This document shows positions 40,705 to 49,374 of a DNA stretch of 64,000 bases, piece after piece. A model generated the notes under the pieces. The model was given only the letters and a program-made list of their open reading frames with translations, made no database searches and was not told the origin of the DNA. Every line of letters starts with the position of its first letter. Positions within the stretch are counted from its first letter, which is position 1. Origin of the DNA: Catellatospora sp. IY07-71 (GTDB lineage: Bacteria; Actinomycetota; Actinomycetes; Mycobacteriales; Micromonosporaceae); contig NZ_AP023360.1 of the NCBI RefSeq assembly GCF_018326265.1, positions 7,127,001-7,191,000 of the forward strand. Direction: 5' to 3'. The position numbers were made by a program, and so were the translations under genes.

Positions 40705-41280
40705 CTACCTCACCCGGGTTGGGGCCCGCCGAGCGTCGAGGTCGAGGCGTATCGGCAGGTCCGGGCGGCCGAGGGCGCGACGCGCGTCGGCCAGCGCGCC
40801 ATGCTCGATGCGCCGGCACAACGCCGGGAGTTCGCCGAGCTCTGAGGTGTCTACGTCGACTTTCATGACCGGCTGTTGCGGCCTGCCGGTGAGGTGGACT
40901 CTCGCCGAGGTGACGCCGCGGTAGCCCTCGATCTGGTCGCGTACCGCCGCCTCCAGGGCCGGGCCGGCCACGGTCGTCTGTTCGCCGGCCTGTGCGCTGC
41001 CGGGCAGCTCCAGCGTCCGCACCTGATCGGTGGTCAGCAGCAGCGCCGCCAGCCAACGCAGGGCCAGCAGCAGCACGACCAGGGCCGCCAGGCACACCAG
41101 CGGCCAGAACCAGCGGCCGTTGGCACCGGCGTACCGGCTCACCGGATTGTCGGCGAGCGCCCGGCCCGGCAGCGCCCACTGCAAGGCATCGGTGTACGCC
41201 AGCGCACCTGTCACGCCCGCGGCCAGCAGCAGCAGTCCGACGACGAGCAGGGCTGCGCGGTTGACGCGGTCGAGGTTCAT
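40705..41280 (-). CDS. AmaP-like alkaline-shock membrane anchor protein
   Basis: 191 residues with two membrane helices (about residues 9-29 and 58-82) and a soluble C-terminal domain that resembles Asp23 (ALEAAVRDQIEGYRGVTSARVHLTGRPQQPVMKVDVD). In staphylococci AmaP has this layout and anchors Asp23 to the membrane. Here it is the last gene of an operon with three Asp23-like proteins. The start overlaps the preceding stop. Confidence 0.82.
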   Translation of the reverse strand: MNLDRVNRAALLVVGLLLLAAGVTGALAYTDALQWALPGRALADNPVSRYAGANGRWFWPLVCLAALVVLLLALRWLAALLLTTDQVRTLELPGSAQAGEQTTVAGPALEAAVRDQIEGYRGVTSARVHLTGRPQQPVMKVDVDTSELGELPALCRRIEHGALADARRALGRPDLPIRLDLDARRAPTRVR

Positions 41281-41810
41281 CGGGTCCTCCGGGACACCTT
41301 CACGGCCAGCCGTGGCGGGCGGCGCAGCTGCAGCCGGTCGAGCCGTGCGGCCACCGCGGCCTTAACCTGCTCGGCGAGCACCGACCGGTCGCCGGTGGGC
41401 GGGACGGAGGCGCGCACGGCGATGCGGGACCGTCCGACGTCGACTCGCCTTGGGACGACGCCGTCGACGTCGCCGACCGCGGTCGCGATGTCGCGGGCCA
41501 GGGTCCGGCGCGTCACCGCCGCGTCGGTGGCCGGATCGGTGCCGTTCACGGGCAGGCGCCCGGTTCGCGAGGGCCACAGCTGGCCGAGCACGAGAGCCAG
41601 GCCCACGACCGCCAGCAGCAGGCTCACGGCCAGCACCTGCGGGTTGTCCCAGGTCCGCCGGCGTGCCCAGCCGGCTGCTGCGGGCCAGTCGACAAGCACC
41701 GGGCTTCGGCCGAGCAGTGCGGCCACCGCCTCGACGAGCAGCAGCCCGGCAGCCGCGATCAGCGCGAGGCTGAGCACCAGGGCCAGCAGTCGGTTGACGA
41801 GCCGTCTCAT
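41277..41810 (-). CDS. DUF6286-like membrane protein of the Asp23 operon
   Basis: 177 residues with two hydrophobic segments (residues about 6-30 and 58-78) and a C-terminal domain starting ARDIATAVGDVDGVVPRRVDVGRSRIAVRASV, which has the look of the Asp23-type alpha/beta domain of the neighbour genes. It is located between Asp23 and AmaP-like genes. It is probably a second membrane partner in the same assembly. Confidence 0.75.
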   Translation of the reverse strand: MRRLVNRLLALVLSLALIAAAGLLLVEAVAALLGRSPVLVDWPAAAGWARRRTWDNPQVLAVSLLLAVVGLALVLGQLWPSRTGRLPVNGTDPATDAAVTRRTLARDIATAVGDVDGVVPRRVDVGRSRIAVRASVPPTGDRSVLAEQVKAAVAARLDRLQLRRPPRLAVKVSRRTR

Positions 41811-41823
41811 GCTGCCTCCCGGG

Positions 41824-42246
41824 CTAGTGCACGCGAGCGCCGCGGTCCCCCGCGACCAGGTCGGCGATGTCGATGTTGACCGTGCCGATCCGCAGTCCGG
41901 TCAGCTGTTCGAGCCTGGCGCGGACGTGCTCGCGCAGCGCGGCGGTGACCTGCGGCAGCGCGGCGGGCCAGCGCACGCTGACGACGAGGTCGATGTGCGC
42001 CTGGTCCCCGTCGAGGTGCGCGGACGCCTTCGGCCTGCGGGAGAGGTCTGCTTTCGAGCCCAGTACGGCGGCGCCGGTCAGCTGCCGCAGGCCGTGGGCC
42101 GGTCCGCCGATGTCGGGGTGTTCGGCCGCGGCGTGGGCGGCGAGCTTGGCGACGACATCCTCGTTGATGTGGATGCTGCCCGCGGGCTGGATGCCGTCCC
42201 CGGCGGGCGGGGACAGGCTGTCCGGCTGCGTGGCCGTGGTGGTCAT
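41824..42246 (-). CDS. Asp23/Gls24-family protein
   Basis: 140 residues. The core (GSIHINEDVVAKLAAHAAAEHPDIGGPA, AHLDGDQAHIDLVVSVRWPAALPQVTAALREHVRARLEQLTGLRIGTVNIDIADL) is the complete Asp23/Gls24 fold. These proteins form large amounts of membrane-attached filament or patch during envelope or alkaline stress in Firmicutes. The start overlaps the stop of the small membrane protein gene. Confidence 0.88.
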   Translation of the reverse strand: MTTTATQPDSLSPPAGDGIQPAGSIHINEDVVAKLAAHAAAEHPDIGGPAHGLRQLTGAAVLGSKADLSRRPKASAHLDGDQAHIDLVVSVRWPAALPQVTAALREHVRARLEQLTGLRIGTVNIDIADLVAGDRGARVH

Positions 42247-42437
42247 CGCGGGCTCCGTCGCTGCTGGGAGAGGCCCCCTCCGAAGCGGTTGAGGTCGAGT
42301 TCGCCGGCGAGGAACTTGGTCACCGCCCAGCCGCCGAGGCCGAACAGGGCCACGATCAGCATCGGCCCGAACCCCGCGAAGATCACTATGGTGCCCAGCA
42401 GCAGGCCGACGGCGGTGCCGAACATGGTCTGGTTCAT
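42243..42437 (-). CDS. small membrane protein (DUF2273-like)
   Basis: 64 residues with two hydrophobic helices separated by a short turn (GTAVGLLLGTIVIFAGFGPMLIVALFGLGGW) and a basic-acidic C-terminus. Small proteins of this kind, DUF2273, accompany asp23 and amaP in staphylococci. Coupled to the flanking Asp23-like genes by overlap and a 9-bp gap. Confidence 0.78.
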   Translation of the reverse strand: MNQTMFGTAVGLLLGTIVIFAGFGPMLIVALFGLGGWAVTKFLAGELDLNRFGGGLSQQRRSPR

Positions 42438-42446
42438 GATCTGCTC

Positions 42447-42773
42447 CTAGAGATGGGGTGCGGCGGCCGGCGGATCGCTCAGCTCGGCCACGATGACGTG
42501 GACCGCGCGACCGCCGACCAGCGGCGCGACCGCGGCCTGAACCGCCGCGCCGATCTCGTAGACGGGGATGCCCCAATCCGCCCGGACCTGTAGTTCGACC
42601 GCGTCGTCGAGCACCCGGACACCGAGCACACGGCGCCCCGGCAGGTAGGTGGCCACCTCGGGCAGCCCTCCGCCGAGCAGTTCCGCCACGCCGGGGCACG
42701 CCCGGGCGGCGCCCGCGACCGCATCGACATCCACCTCGTCGACAGGCGGCGCGGACGCCGGCACGGTCGTCAC
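42447..42773 (-). CDS. divergent Asp23-like protein
   Basis: 108 residues. The sequence follows the Asp23 order loosely: AVAGAARACPGVAELLGG, RVLGVRVLDDAVELQVRADWGIPVYEIGAAVQAAVAPLVGGRAVHVIVAEL. It lacks the first strand and the conserved V-N-V-x-V-x-D ending of its neighbours, so it may be a capping or adaptor member. It overlaps the previous stop by four bases. Confidence 0.7.
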   Translation of the reverse strand: MTTVPASAPPVDEVDVDAVAGAARACPGVAELLGGGLPEVATYLPGRRVLGVRVLDDAVELQVRADWGIPVYEIGAAVQAAVAPLVGGRAVHVIVAELSDPPAAAPHL

Positions 42774-43228
42774 TCCACCCGGGCCGGAGCGCGCTCTTCG
42801 CCCGTCTCCGGCAGGTGCACGTCGTCGACGTTCACGTTGACCTCGACGACCTCGAGCCCGGTCATCCGCTCGATCGACTGTTTGACGTTGCGTTGCACGC
42901 TCCGGCCCAGCTCAGCGATGCTGGCGCCGTAGTCGACCACGATGTCGAGATCCACCGCGGCCTGGGTCTCCCCCACCTCGACGCCTACCCCCTGGGCCAC
43001 GTTGGGTCCCGTGCTGCCCGGGATCCGCTCGCGGATCGCGCCGAAGGCACGCGCGGTGCCGGTGCCCATGGAGTACACACCGGCGACCTCCCGGCACGCG
43101 ATGCCGGCGATCTTCTGCACCACGCCCTGCGCGACGCTGATCTTGCCGGTGTCCGTGGTCAGACGGTCGTTGCGCGGCTTCGTCCCGGACTCGGGCGCGG
43201 TCGGAGGACGTTCCATGGTCTGGGTCAT
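42770..43228 (-). CDS. Asp23/Gls24-family protein, first gene of the operon
   Basis: 152 residues with a charged N-terminal tail and a classical Asp23 domain: GKISVAQGVVQKIAGIACREVAGVYSMG, VDLDIVVDYGASIAELGRSVQRNVKQSIERMTGLEVVEVNVNVDDVHLP. It is the most canonical member here. The upstream region has the inverted repeat CCTAC/GTAGG at 43279-43297, a candidate regulator site. Confidence 0.92.
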   Translation of the reverse strand: MTQTMERPPTAPESGTKPRNDRLTTDTGKISVAQGVVQKIAGIACREVAGVYSMGTGTARAFGAIRERIPGSTGPNVAQGVGVEVGETQAAVDLDIVVDYGASIAELGRSVQRNVKQSIERMTGLEVVEVNVNVDDVHLPETGEERAPARVE

Positions 43229-43383
43229 CGGCCTACCCCCTCGCTTGATCGGCCGGACTCGTCTTTCCCAGGTCCGGACCTACTTAGACATGGTAGGCGA
43301 ACTTTCCTCGCAAAAGCGGATGAACTTCACCGGCAGTAGATGACCTCGGGCCCCTGCGTGCGGGGCGGCTAGAGTGCGGGTGC

Positions 43384-44946
43384 ATGAGCACCCTGGTCTA
43401 CCGGCACGGCGTCATCCACACCGGCGACGAGAGCCGGCCCCTGGCCCAGGCACTGGCCGTGCGGGACGGGAACATCCTGGCGATCGGTTCGGAGACGGAC
43501 GTGCGGACGGCGGCCGGGGCGAGGGCCGAGCTCATCGAGCTCGGCGGCGCGGCGGTGATCCCCGGCCTCTACGACGCGCACATCCACACCGCGCAGTACG
43601 CCCACAGCCTGACCACCGTCGACCTGGCCGGGACCCGGTCGCTGGCCGAGGCGCTGGCCCTGATCGCCGAACGCGCCGCTCAGCTGCGGCCGGGCGAATG
43701 GCTGCTGGGCGGCCGGTGGAACAGCAACGTCTGGCAGCCGCCGGTCCAGCCCGACCGCTATGCGCTCGACTCGGTGTGCCCCGCCAACCCTGTGGCGCTG
43801 CCGACCGTCGACGGCCACACCACCTGGGTGAACTCGGCCGCGCTGCGGCTGGCCGGGATCGACGCGGGGACCGCCGATCCGGTCGGCGGGCACATCGTGC
43901 GGGATGAGCGCGGCGAGCCGACCGGCATCCTGCGGGAGACCGCCGCGGATCCGCTGAAGCCGTTCCTGGTCGCCGAGGACCTCGGCAGCCTCCTGCGTAC
44001 GGCTCAGGAGCGGCTGCTGGCGCTCGGCATCACCAGTGTCCACGACATCGACGGCGAGGACTGCCGGGCGGCATACCTGGAGATGGCGGCGGCCGGGGAC
44101 CTCAAACTGCGGGTGCACAAGGCGATCCGCCTGGAGCACCTGGACAGCGCCATCGCGCAGGGCCGTCGCACCGGCCAGGGCGACGACTGGTTCCGTGAGG
44201 GTCCGGTCAAGGTGTTCAGCGACGGGGCGCTGGGTTCGCACACCTGCCACATGAGCCGGCCGATGACCGGCGGCGATCACGGGATCGCGGTCGTGCCGTA
44301 CCCGGAGATGCTACGGCTGTTCCGGACCGCGGCGCAGGCGGGCATCGCCGTGGCCACGCACGCCATCGGCGACCAGGCCAACCACCTGGTGCTCGACGCG
44401 TACGAGGCGCTGGGCCCGACGCCGGGTCTGCGCCACCGGATCGAGCACGCGCAGCACCTGCAACCGCCGGACCTGGCTCGGATGGCGCGGCTCGGCGTCG
44501 TGGCGTCGATGCAGCCCGTGCACTGCACCAGCGACATGGACCTGGTCGACGCCCTGCTGCCCGGGCACGAGCTGGCGTCCTACGCGTGGCGCGGCCTGCT
44601 CGACGCGGGTGCCGTGCTGGCGTTCGGCTCCGACGCGCCGGTCGAGGACCCGAATCCGTTTCCCGCCCTGCACGCCGCGGTCACCCGCACCCGCGCCGAC
44701 GGCAGCCCGGCCGGCGGCTGGCAGCCCGGGCAGCGGATCACCATGGCCGAGGCGGTCCGGGCGCACACGGCCGGGGCCGCGTACGCCGCCGGGGAGGAGA
44801 CCCGCAAGGGGATCCTCGCCGAGGGCATGCTCGCCGACTTCATCGCGGTCGACACCGACCCCTTCACCGACTCGCCGGAGGCGGTCCTGCGGACCCGTGT
44901 CCTGACCACTGTCGTCGGCGGCGAGGCCCGCTGGCAGCACGGCTGA
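43384..44946 (+). CDS. YtcJ-type amidohydrolase
   Basis: 520 residues. Metal-site residues are visible as GLYDAHIHTAQ (HxH), VATHAIGDQAN and HRIEHAQHL (two His), and FGSDAPVEDPNP (Asp). The last 60 residues return to the small beta sandwich (KGILAEGMLADFIAVDTDP). YtcJ/AepA-like enzymes hydrolyse amide or N-formyl bonds of unknown substrates. A TAGAGT box 8 nt before the ATG suggests a leaderless or short-leader transcript. Divergent from the Asp23 operon. Confidence 0.9.
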   Translation: MSTLVYRHGVIHTGDESRPLAQALAVRDGNILAIGSETDVRTAAGARAELIELGGAAVIPGLYDAHIHTAQYAHSLTTVDLAGTRSLAEALALIAERAAQLRPGEWLLGGRWNSNVWQPPVQPDRYALDSVCPANPVALPTVDGHTTWVNSAALRLAGIDAGTADPVGGHIVRDERGEPTGILRETAADPLKPFLVAEDLGSLLRTAQERLLALGITSVHDIDGEDCRAAYLEMAAAGDLKLRVHKAIRLEHLDSAIAQGRRTGQGDDWFREGPVKVFSDGALGSHTCHMSRPMTGGDHGIAVVPYPEMLRLFRTAAQAGIAVATHAIGDQANHLVLDAYEALGPTPGLRHRIEHAQHLQPPDLARMARLGVVASMQPVHCTSDMDLVDALLPGHELASYAWRGLLDAGAVLAFGSDAPVEDPNPFPALHAAVTRTRADGSPAGGWQPGQRITMAEAVRAHTAGAAYAAGEETRKGILAEGMLADFIAVDTDPFTDSPEAVLRTRVLTTVVGGEARWQHG

Positions 44947-45058
44947 TCACCGCAGGTGCGGAGGTGAGGGCGACACCGGACCTGGAACCCTCGCTCTTGC
45001 GTGGGCGAAAGGCACCTCGGACAATGGAAACGATGTTTCCTTTGCTGGGGGTGGGCGC

Positions 45059-45901
45059 GTGCGATACCTGGTACTCGGCTGCGGCAACGTCGGCATGGAG
45101 CTGGCCCGCACCCTGACGGCCGATGGACAGCTCGTCATCGGCACCACCACGAGCCCGGACCGGGTGCCGGAGGTACGCGAGGTCTGCGCGGACGTCGCGG
45201 TGCTGCGCGGTGACGACGCCGCAGCCGTGGCGGTCGCGGCGGCCGGCGTGGACGTGGTGGTGGTGACGGTCAGCCCGCGTCTGACCCGGGCCGTCAGCCC
45301 GGAACTACGCGCCGAGGAGTACGCGGCGGCGCTCACCGCCACCGCGCGCAGTGCGGCCGCGGCCCATGACCGCGTGATCTTCGCGTCCTCCACTTCGGTC
45401 TACGGCCGGGCGGCCGGTGCCGTGGCACCGCTGGACGAGACGGCGCCGACCACCGATTCGACAGACCCCTCGCCGGTCAACTTCCTCGCCGCCGAGCGCG
45501 CCGTGCTGGCATCGCCACGCGGGGCGGTGGTGCGGCTGCCCGACGTTTACGGGCACCCTCGCGACCTCGACTACGTGCGCCGCGTCGAACTCGCCCACAG
45601 CATGATGGGCGGGCGGGTGCCGTTCTGCCCCGACGCCCTGCTGTACCGGATCGACTACCGCGATGCCGCCCTGGCGCTGCGCCATGTCGCCGAGGGCGGG
45701 CTGGCCGGGGTGTTCAACGCGGTGCCGGACGCGGCCACGCCGCCGACGAACGCCGAGGTCTTCGGCGCGATCACGGCGGCTGCCGGGCTGCCGGAGCTGA
45801 CCTACCGCCGCCAGATCGAGGCGCCCGTCGCACCGATCACCTCGGCACGGCTGAGGTCCACGGGCTTCGGCTTCCACCACTCGACGACGCTGCGTCCGTG
45901 A
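45059..45901 (+). CDS. NAD(P)-binding epimerase/dehydratase-like protein (YeeZ type)
   Basis: 280 residues. N-terminal GCGNVGMELARTL dinucleotide motif, then VIFASSTSVYG, VRLPDVYGHPRD and the C-terminal GVFNAVPDAATPPTNAEVFGAI of atypical extended SDRs. The usual YxxxK is not present; the tyrosine of SVYG is followed by Gly-Arg, so classical SDR catalysis is doubtful. Function of the YeeZ group is not well defined. Start GTG at 45059, preceded by a GGGGG stretch. Confidence 0.82.
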   Translation: MRYLVLGCGNVGMELARTLTADGQLVIGTTTSPDRVPEVREVCADVAVLRGDDAAAVAVAAAGVDVVVVTVSPRLTRAVSPELRAEEYAAALTATARSAAAAHDRVIFASSTSVYGRAAGAVAPLDETAPTTDSTDPSPVNFLAAERAVLASPRGAVVRLPDVYGHPRDLDYVRRVELAHSMMGGRVPFCPDALLYRIDYRDAALALRHVAEGGLAGVFNAVPDAATPPTNAEVFGAITAAAGLPELTYRRQIEAPVAPITSARLRSTGFGFHHSTTLRP

Positions 45902-46046
45902 CCACCCGCCCGCCGGGCCGAGGCACCCGGTGGCAGATCCACCGCCGGTGCCCCCGCTCCGCCGAGCTGCGGCGCCGCCGCCGGGATGGTCCTCGGCACC
46001 GCAGGTTCGACGTGACGATCAGCCGCGAGCCGCCGGAGGCAGGTGG

Positions 46047-46589
46047 TCAGCGGATCAGGTCCAGTGACCGTTCGGCGAGCTCGACGGCGAGAGCGCGCAG
46101 GTCACCGCCGCGCAGGTTCTTGTTCGAGACGCCGAGGTTGACGATCAGCAGGTCCTCGCCGACGGCGACGTTGAGCTTCGCGCCGCGCTCGTACCACTTG
46201 GCGCGCAGGCTGCCGATGCGCGTCTCCTCGCCGCTGTTGGTGAAGTCGAGGATGCCCGCGGCACCGGTCTGGTACTGCACGAAGATCGCGGGTGTCGCGT
46301 CGTCGGCGCCCAGGTGGTAGGCGCAGGAGATGATGCCCGGCCCGGGCTCGGCGCGGTGGAACGGGATGTCGGTCCCGGCCGCGTCGGCCACGGCGCCCGC
46401 GGTCAGCAGCGTGCACAGGTCCGGCAGGCCGCCCGGCGCCGCCGCGGCCGAGGCGGGCGGGGTGGAGGCCGCCGGGACGGGCGGGCCGGCGGCCGGCTCG
46501 CCGCCGGTCGGGCCGCAGGCCGTCAGGGCCAGCGAGCCCAACAGGGCGAGCACCGCGAGGGTACGGGTTCGGCGCAGTGCGTGAGTCAT
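46047..46589 (-). CDS. DUF3558-like lipoprotein
   Basis: 180 residues. Signal peptide with lipobox LTAC near residues 20-23, an Ala/Pro linker, then a domain with two cysteines (LPDLCTLLTAG and IISCAYHLG) and the LRAKWYERGAKLNVAVGEDLLIVNLG core of DUF3558-type actinobacterial lipoproteins. Function unknown; anchored outside the membrane. A 13-bp palindrome at 46602-46614 lies just upstream of the ATG. Confidence 0.75.
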   Translation of the reverse strand: MTHALRRTRTLAVLALLGSLALTACGPTGGEPAAGPPVPAASTPPASAAAAPGGLPDLCTLLTAGAVADAAGTDIPFHRAEPGPGIISCAYHLGADDATPAIFVQYQTGAAGILDFTNSGEETRIGSLRAKWYERGAKLNVAVGEDLLIVNLGVSNKNLRGGDLRALAVELAERSLDLIR

Positions 46590-46721
46590 GCGCCCATGAC
46601 AGGAGATGATCTCCGCTTTGGCAACCCTGAGTCGATCACCAGACACCAACGCTGCCGGTTCGGTCACCGCGGTGGCTACTTTCGAGCGAGTCACGTGTCA
46701 CGCTCCCGCCCGCGGCGGACC

Positions 46722-47024
46722 TCATACGCTGCGCTGATGGCGCGGGTCGCGGCGGGCGCCGGCCCGGCCCGCCGCCCGCCGCGGGGCCTGCTCCACCCGG
46801 CGTAGTCGCTCGGGGTCCCAGCTGCCGGTGGTGATGCCGGGGGTCTGCTCGGCCAGCTGCAGCAGCGTCATCGCCTCGCCACGCTGCCGGACCGCGAAGC
46901 GCCGTGCGGCGCGCATCTCCCGCACTGTCGAAGACAGCAACAGCGTGGCGGCGAGCGCGCCCAGCGCCAGCGCCGACAGCCCGACGATCAGCAGATCACC
47001 GAACGAGAACAAAGGCTGACCCAT
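46722..47024 (-). CDS. small membrane-anchored protein
   Basis: 100 residues: one N-terminal membrane helix (about 9-32), then a basic helical region (REMRAARRFAVRQRGEAMTLLQLAEQ) and a charged, probably disordered tail. Family not recognised. GGGAGAA precedes the ATG. It follows the DksA-like gene and the 26-residue membrane peptide on the same strand. Confidence 0.6.
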   Translation of the reverse strand: MGQPLFSFGDLLIVGLSALALGALAATLLLSSTVREMRAARRFAVRQRGEAMTLLQLAEQTPGITTGSWDPERLRRVEQAPRRAAGRAGARRDPRHQRSV

Positions 47025-47137
47025 GTGAACTTCTCCCGAGATCGACTTCCAGATCGTGATCGGCCCGGCCGTCACCGGCCGAACCGTGGCTCGCCGCGGT
47101 GCCCGGCATGTCCGCGCTCTGCGGTGGACGCACGGGG

Positions 47138-47218
47138 TCACGCGCCTCCCGGCCATATCGAAGCCATCGCGAAGATCACGACCGCGCCGAGCACGATCAC
47201 GAGGAGGCCCGCGATCAT
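47138..47218 (-). CDS. 26-residue single-helix membrane peptide
   Basis: Nearly the whole peptide is hydrophobic (IAGLLVIVLGAVVIFAMASIW), with an AGGTGACC ribosome-binding site before the ATG at 47218. It begins 4 bp after the stop of the DksA/TraR-like gene. Too short for family assignment; position and ribosome-binding site argue that it is translated. Confidence 0.5.
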   Translation of the reverse strand: MIAGLLVIVLGAVVIFAMASIWPGGA

Positions 47219-47222
47219 GAGG

Positions 47223-47591
47223 TCACCTGCGGTCCAGGATGCTCTGACACGGCACGCAGTGCGCCGCCCACGGCATGACCTCCAGGCGCGGCATGGGAAC
47301 CTGCTCGTGGCATCGCTCGCAGATGCCCAGGGTCCCGTTCTCCAGGCGCACCAGCGCGACCTGCAGCCGCTCCAGCTGCTCCCGCAGCGCGGCGGTGACC
47401 AGCGACTGCTCGGCGCTCTCCAGTGCCAGCGTGCCCGCGTCCGCGGCGTCACCGGTGCCCCGCTCGGGGCTCGCGATCACCGCGGCGCTCTGCTCGCGCA
47501 GCCCACGCAACTGCGCGGCGGTCTGCTCATGGCGCTGGCGCACCATCCGGCCGATCGCAGCCCTGTCGACACCGTCCACCACCGCGGTCAT
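47223..47591 (-). CDS. DksA/TraR-family C4 zinc-finger protein
   Basis: 122 residues: a helical N-terminal coiled region (EQTAAQLRGLREQSAAVIAS and LVTAALREQLERLQVALVRLENG) and a C-terminal CERC-N17-CVPC four-cysteine zinc finger. Proteins of this family enter the RNA polymerase secondary channel to modify initiation, in some cases with ppGpp; the acidic tip residues of DksA are not clearly present here. AGGAGGAAG precedes the ATG. First gene of a small set with two membrane peptides. Confidence 0.88.
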   Translation of the reverse strand: MTAVVDGVDRAAIGRMVRQRHEQTAAQLRGLREQSAAVIASPERGTGDAADAGTLALESAEQSLVTAALREQLERLQVALVRLENGTLGICERCHEQVPMPRLEVMPWAAHCVPCQSILDRR

Positions 47592-47954
47592 GACTTCCTC
47601 CTTCTGTACCGGCCCGCGCCGCCTTGCCGTATGGATCGGCGACCTGCGGGCCTTACGACGACACCCAGGCGCATCGCCAAGATTTCTGTCGATGGGCTAC
47701 CCGAGCGCGGCACCGCGGCAAACTCAGCCGAACGGCCCACCTTGTGCCACGGTTTGACGACAACGACGTGGACGTCTCTCCCGCAAGGCGCACGGCAGCA
47801 GATGTTCGCGGTGCTGCCGCGCCTCGCGGACCTGCACTGCGAGCGCGCCATGCGAAGCTGATCCCGGTCCGTGCGGCCGTGATCCGATTCGGCCTTCAGC
47901 GGGTGGACGGCCGGCCGGTTCCAGCTGCCGGTGCCGTCCCCGTAGGCACCGGCG
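47592..47954. other. gene-free stretch between lipoprotein and DksA-like gene
   Basis: No gene can be supported in this 363-bp interval. It includes the promoter of the DksA-like gene. A plus-strand frame ending at 47861 (GARQQMFAVLPRLADLHCERAMRS) has gene-like composition for about 25 codons and might be the tail of a decayed gene. Confidence 0.35.
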
Positions 47955-49157
47955 TCACGGGTTCACCACCGTCGAGTTCTGCGAGGTCGCCGGTTCCAGG
48001 CCGGGTGCGGTCTGGGTGACCGAGATGACGATCTTGAGCGGCGTGTCCGGCGGCAACTCGGTGATCCCGTCGTGGGTGACCACGCTGAGGCGGTCTCGGG
48101 TCTCCTTGATGTACGCCTTGCCCTTGATCTTCCCGAAGTACACGGCCGTGTCCCGCAGCAGCTGCTGCGCCTTGCCCAGCTCCAGCGGCCGTTCGATGAG
48201 CAGCTTGTAGCCGCGCTTCACGAGCGCCCGCAGATCCTTCAGCTTCTTGACGACGTCGTACGCCTTCTTCAGCTCGCCGGCGACGACGGTCGTCTGCGCG
48301 TACACCATGCCGCGCGTGGGCAGCAGGTCCGGGGCCTGGTAGCCGTCGGTGCACGGCGCCTGGCGCGCGGTCTGCGCCGCCTGCGAGGCGTCCCGGGTCG
48401 CCTTCACGATGTTGTTGTTGACCGGCCCGATGCAGGCGAGCCACAGCCCGACGTCGCCGAGGGTGGTGGCGGTGAGGTAGAACGCCTTCTTGCAGGCCGC
48501 GTCGGCGGCGAGCCAGCCCAGCAGGTTCAGCTCGGCCTGCTGGTAGTCGTGCTGCGCCTGGTTGCACGGCGCGGCCGCCCGGATCGCGGCGGCGGCGGCC
48601 CGGTAGTCGGTCACCGCCTTGCCGGGCTGCACGAGCTGCCCGATCCGGCGGGTGAACTGCGGCCCGTCCTCGGCCCGCACGGGCGCCGCGCCGAGGAACG
48701 CGGGCAGCGCCTGACAGAAGCTCGTGAGCGCGGCCAGCGCCGCCGCGGCGCGTGCGGTCGCCGACGGGGTGGCCGCGGGGCTGGGCACGGCCGCCTGGCG
48801 TACCCCCTCGGCCATGGTCTCGAGTTCGGCGACGTCCGCGGCGGCGGACTCGCCGTCCTGGCACTTGGCCAGGGCGAGCTGCAGTTGCATCAGGTAGGCG
48901 TTGAGCGCGGCGGTGGCCGCGTCCGGCCCGATGCTGAGCCGGTCGATCCAGCCGTCGAGCGGCGCGCCGGCCAGCTCGGCGCACGCCGGTGCGGGCGAGG
49001 TCCCGGACGTCGCGGCGGCCAAGCGGCTGGCGATGTCGCCGGACACCTCCGTGAAGACGGTGGTGAAGTCCGGCGCGGGCTCGTCCACCGGGTCCGTGCC
49101 GCCGCCGCATCCGGCCAGGAGCAGCAGCGTCATCAGGATGGAGATCTTCCGGCGCAT
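47955..49157 (-). CDS. hypothetical lipoprotein, 400 residues
   Basis: Signal peptide with lipobox LAGC at about residues 14-17. The mature part is mostly helical and Ala-rich with several paired cysteines in the first 270 residues (CAELAG, AKCQDG, FCQALP, APCNQAQ, AACKKAF, LACIG, APCTDG), then a basic helical segment and a C-terminal beta portion. No family recognised. A TAACGT -10 box ends 7 nt before the ATG, so the transcript is likely leaderless. Confidence 0.75.
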   Translation of the reverse strand: MRRKISILMTLLLLAGCGGGTDPVDEPAPDFTTVFTEVSGDIASRLAAATSGTSPAPACAELAGAPLDGWIDRLSIGPDAATAALNAYLMQLQLALAKCQDGESAAADVAELETMAEGVRQAAVPSPAATPSATARAAAALAALTSFCQALPAFLGAAPVRAEDGPQFTRRIGQLVQPGKAVTDYRAAAAAIRAAAPCNQAQHDYQQAELNLLGWLAADAACKKAFYLTATTLGDVGLWLACIGPVNNNIVKATRDASQAAQTARQAPCTDGYQAPDLLPTRGMVYAQTTVVAGELKKAYDVVKKLKDLRALVKRGYKLLIERPLELGKAQQLLRDTAVYFGKIKGKAYIKETRDRLSVVTHDGITELPPDTPLKIVISVTQTAPGLEPATSQNSTVVNP

Positions 49158-49374
49158 GGGCTCGACGTTAGTGACGGGCGCCCTCGACCGTCATCGGACG
49201 ACGCGACCAGCGCCACGGCCACTCCTCAGCGGGCCGCCGCCGATCATCCACTTTGGCTGGACCTGCCGACGGCGAGTCCGGCCCGACACGCCGACACGCG
49301 GTCGGTGCGTACGCGCGACGAGGCCACCCGCCGGTTCCCGGCGGCGGAGCGGACACCGGCGTACCCTGCCTGGC

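Noticed and set aside
47588-47851. Minus-strand frame of 87 residues after the 400-residue lipoprotein gene
   Set aside because: Composition rich in Arg/Ser/Cys without family pattern, and it would overlap the promoter and start of the DksA-like gene.
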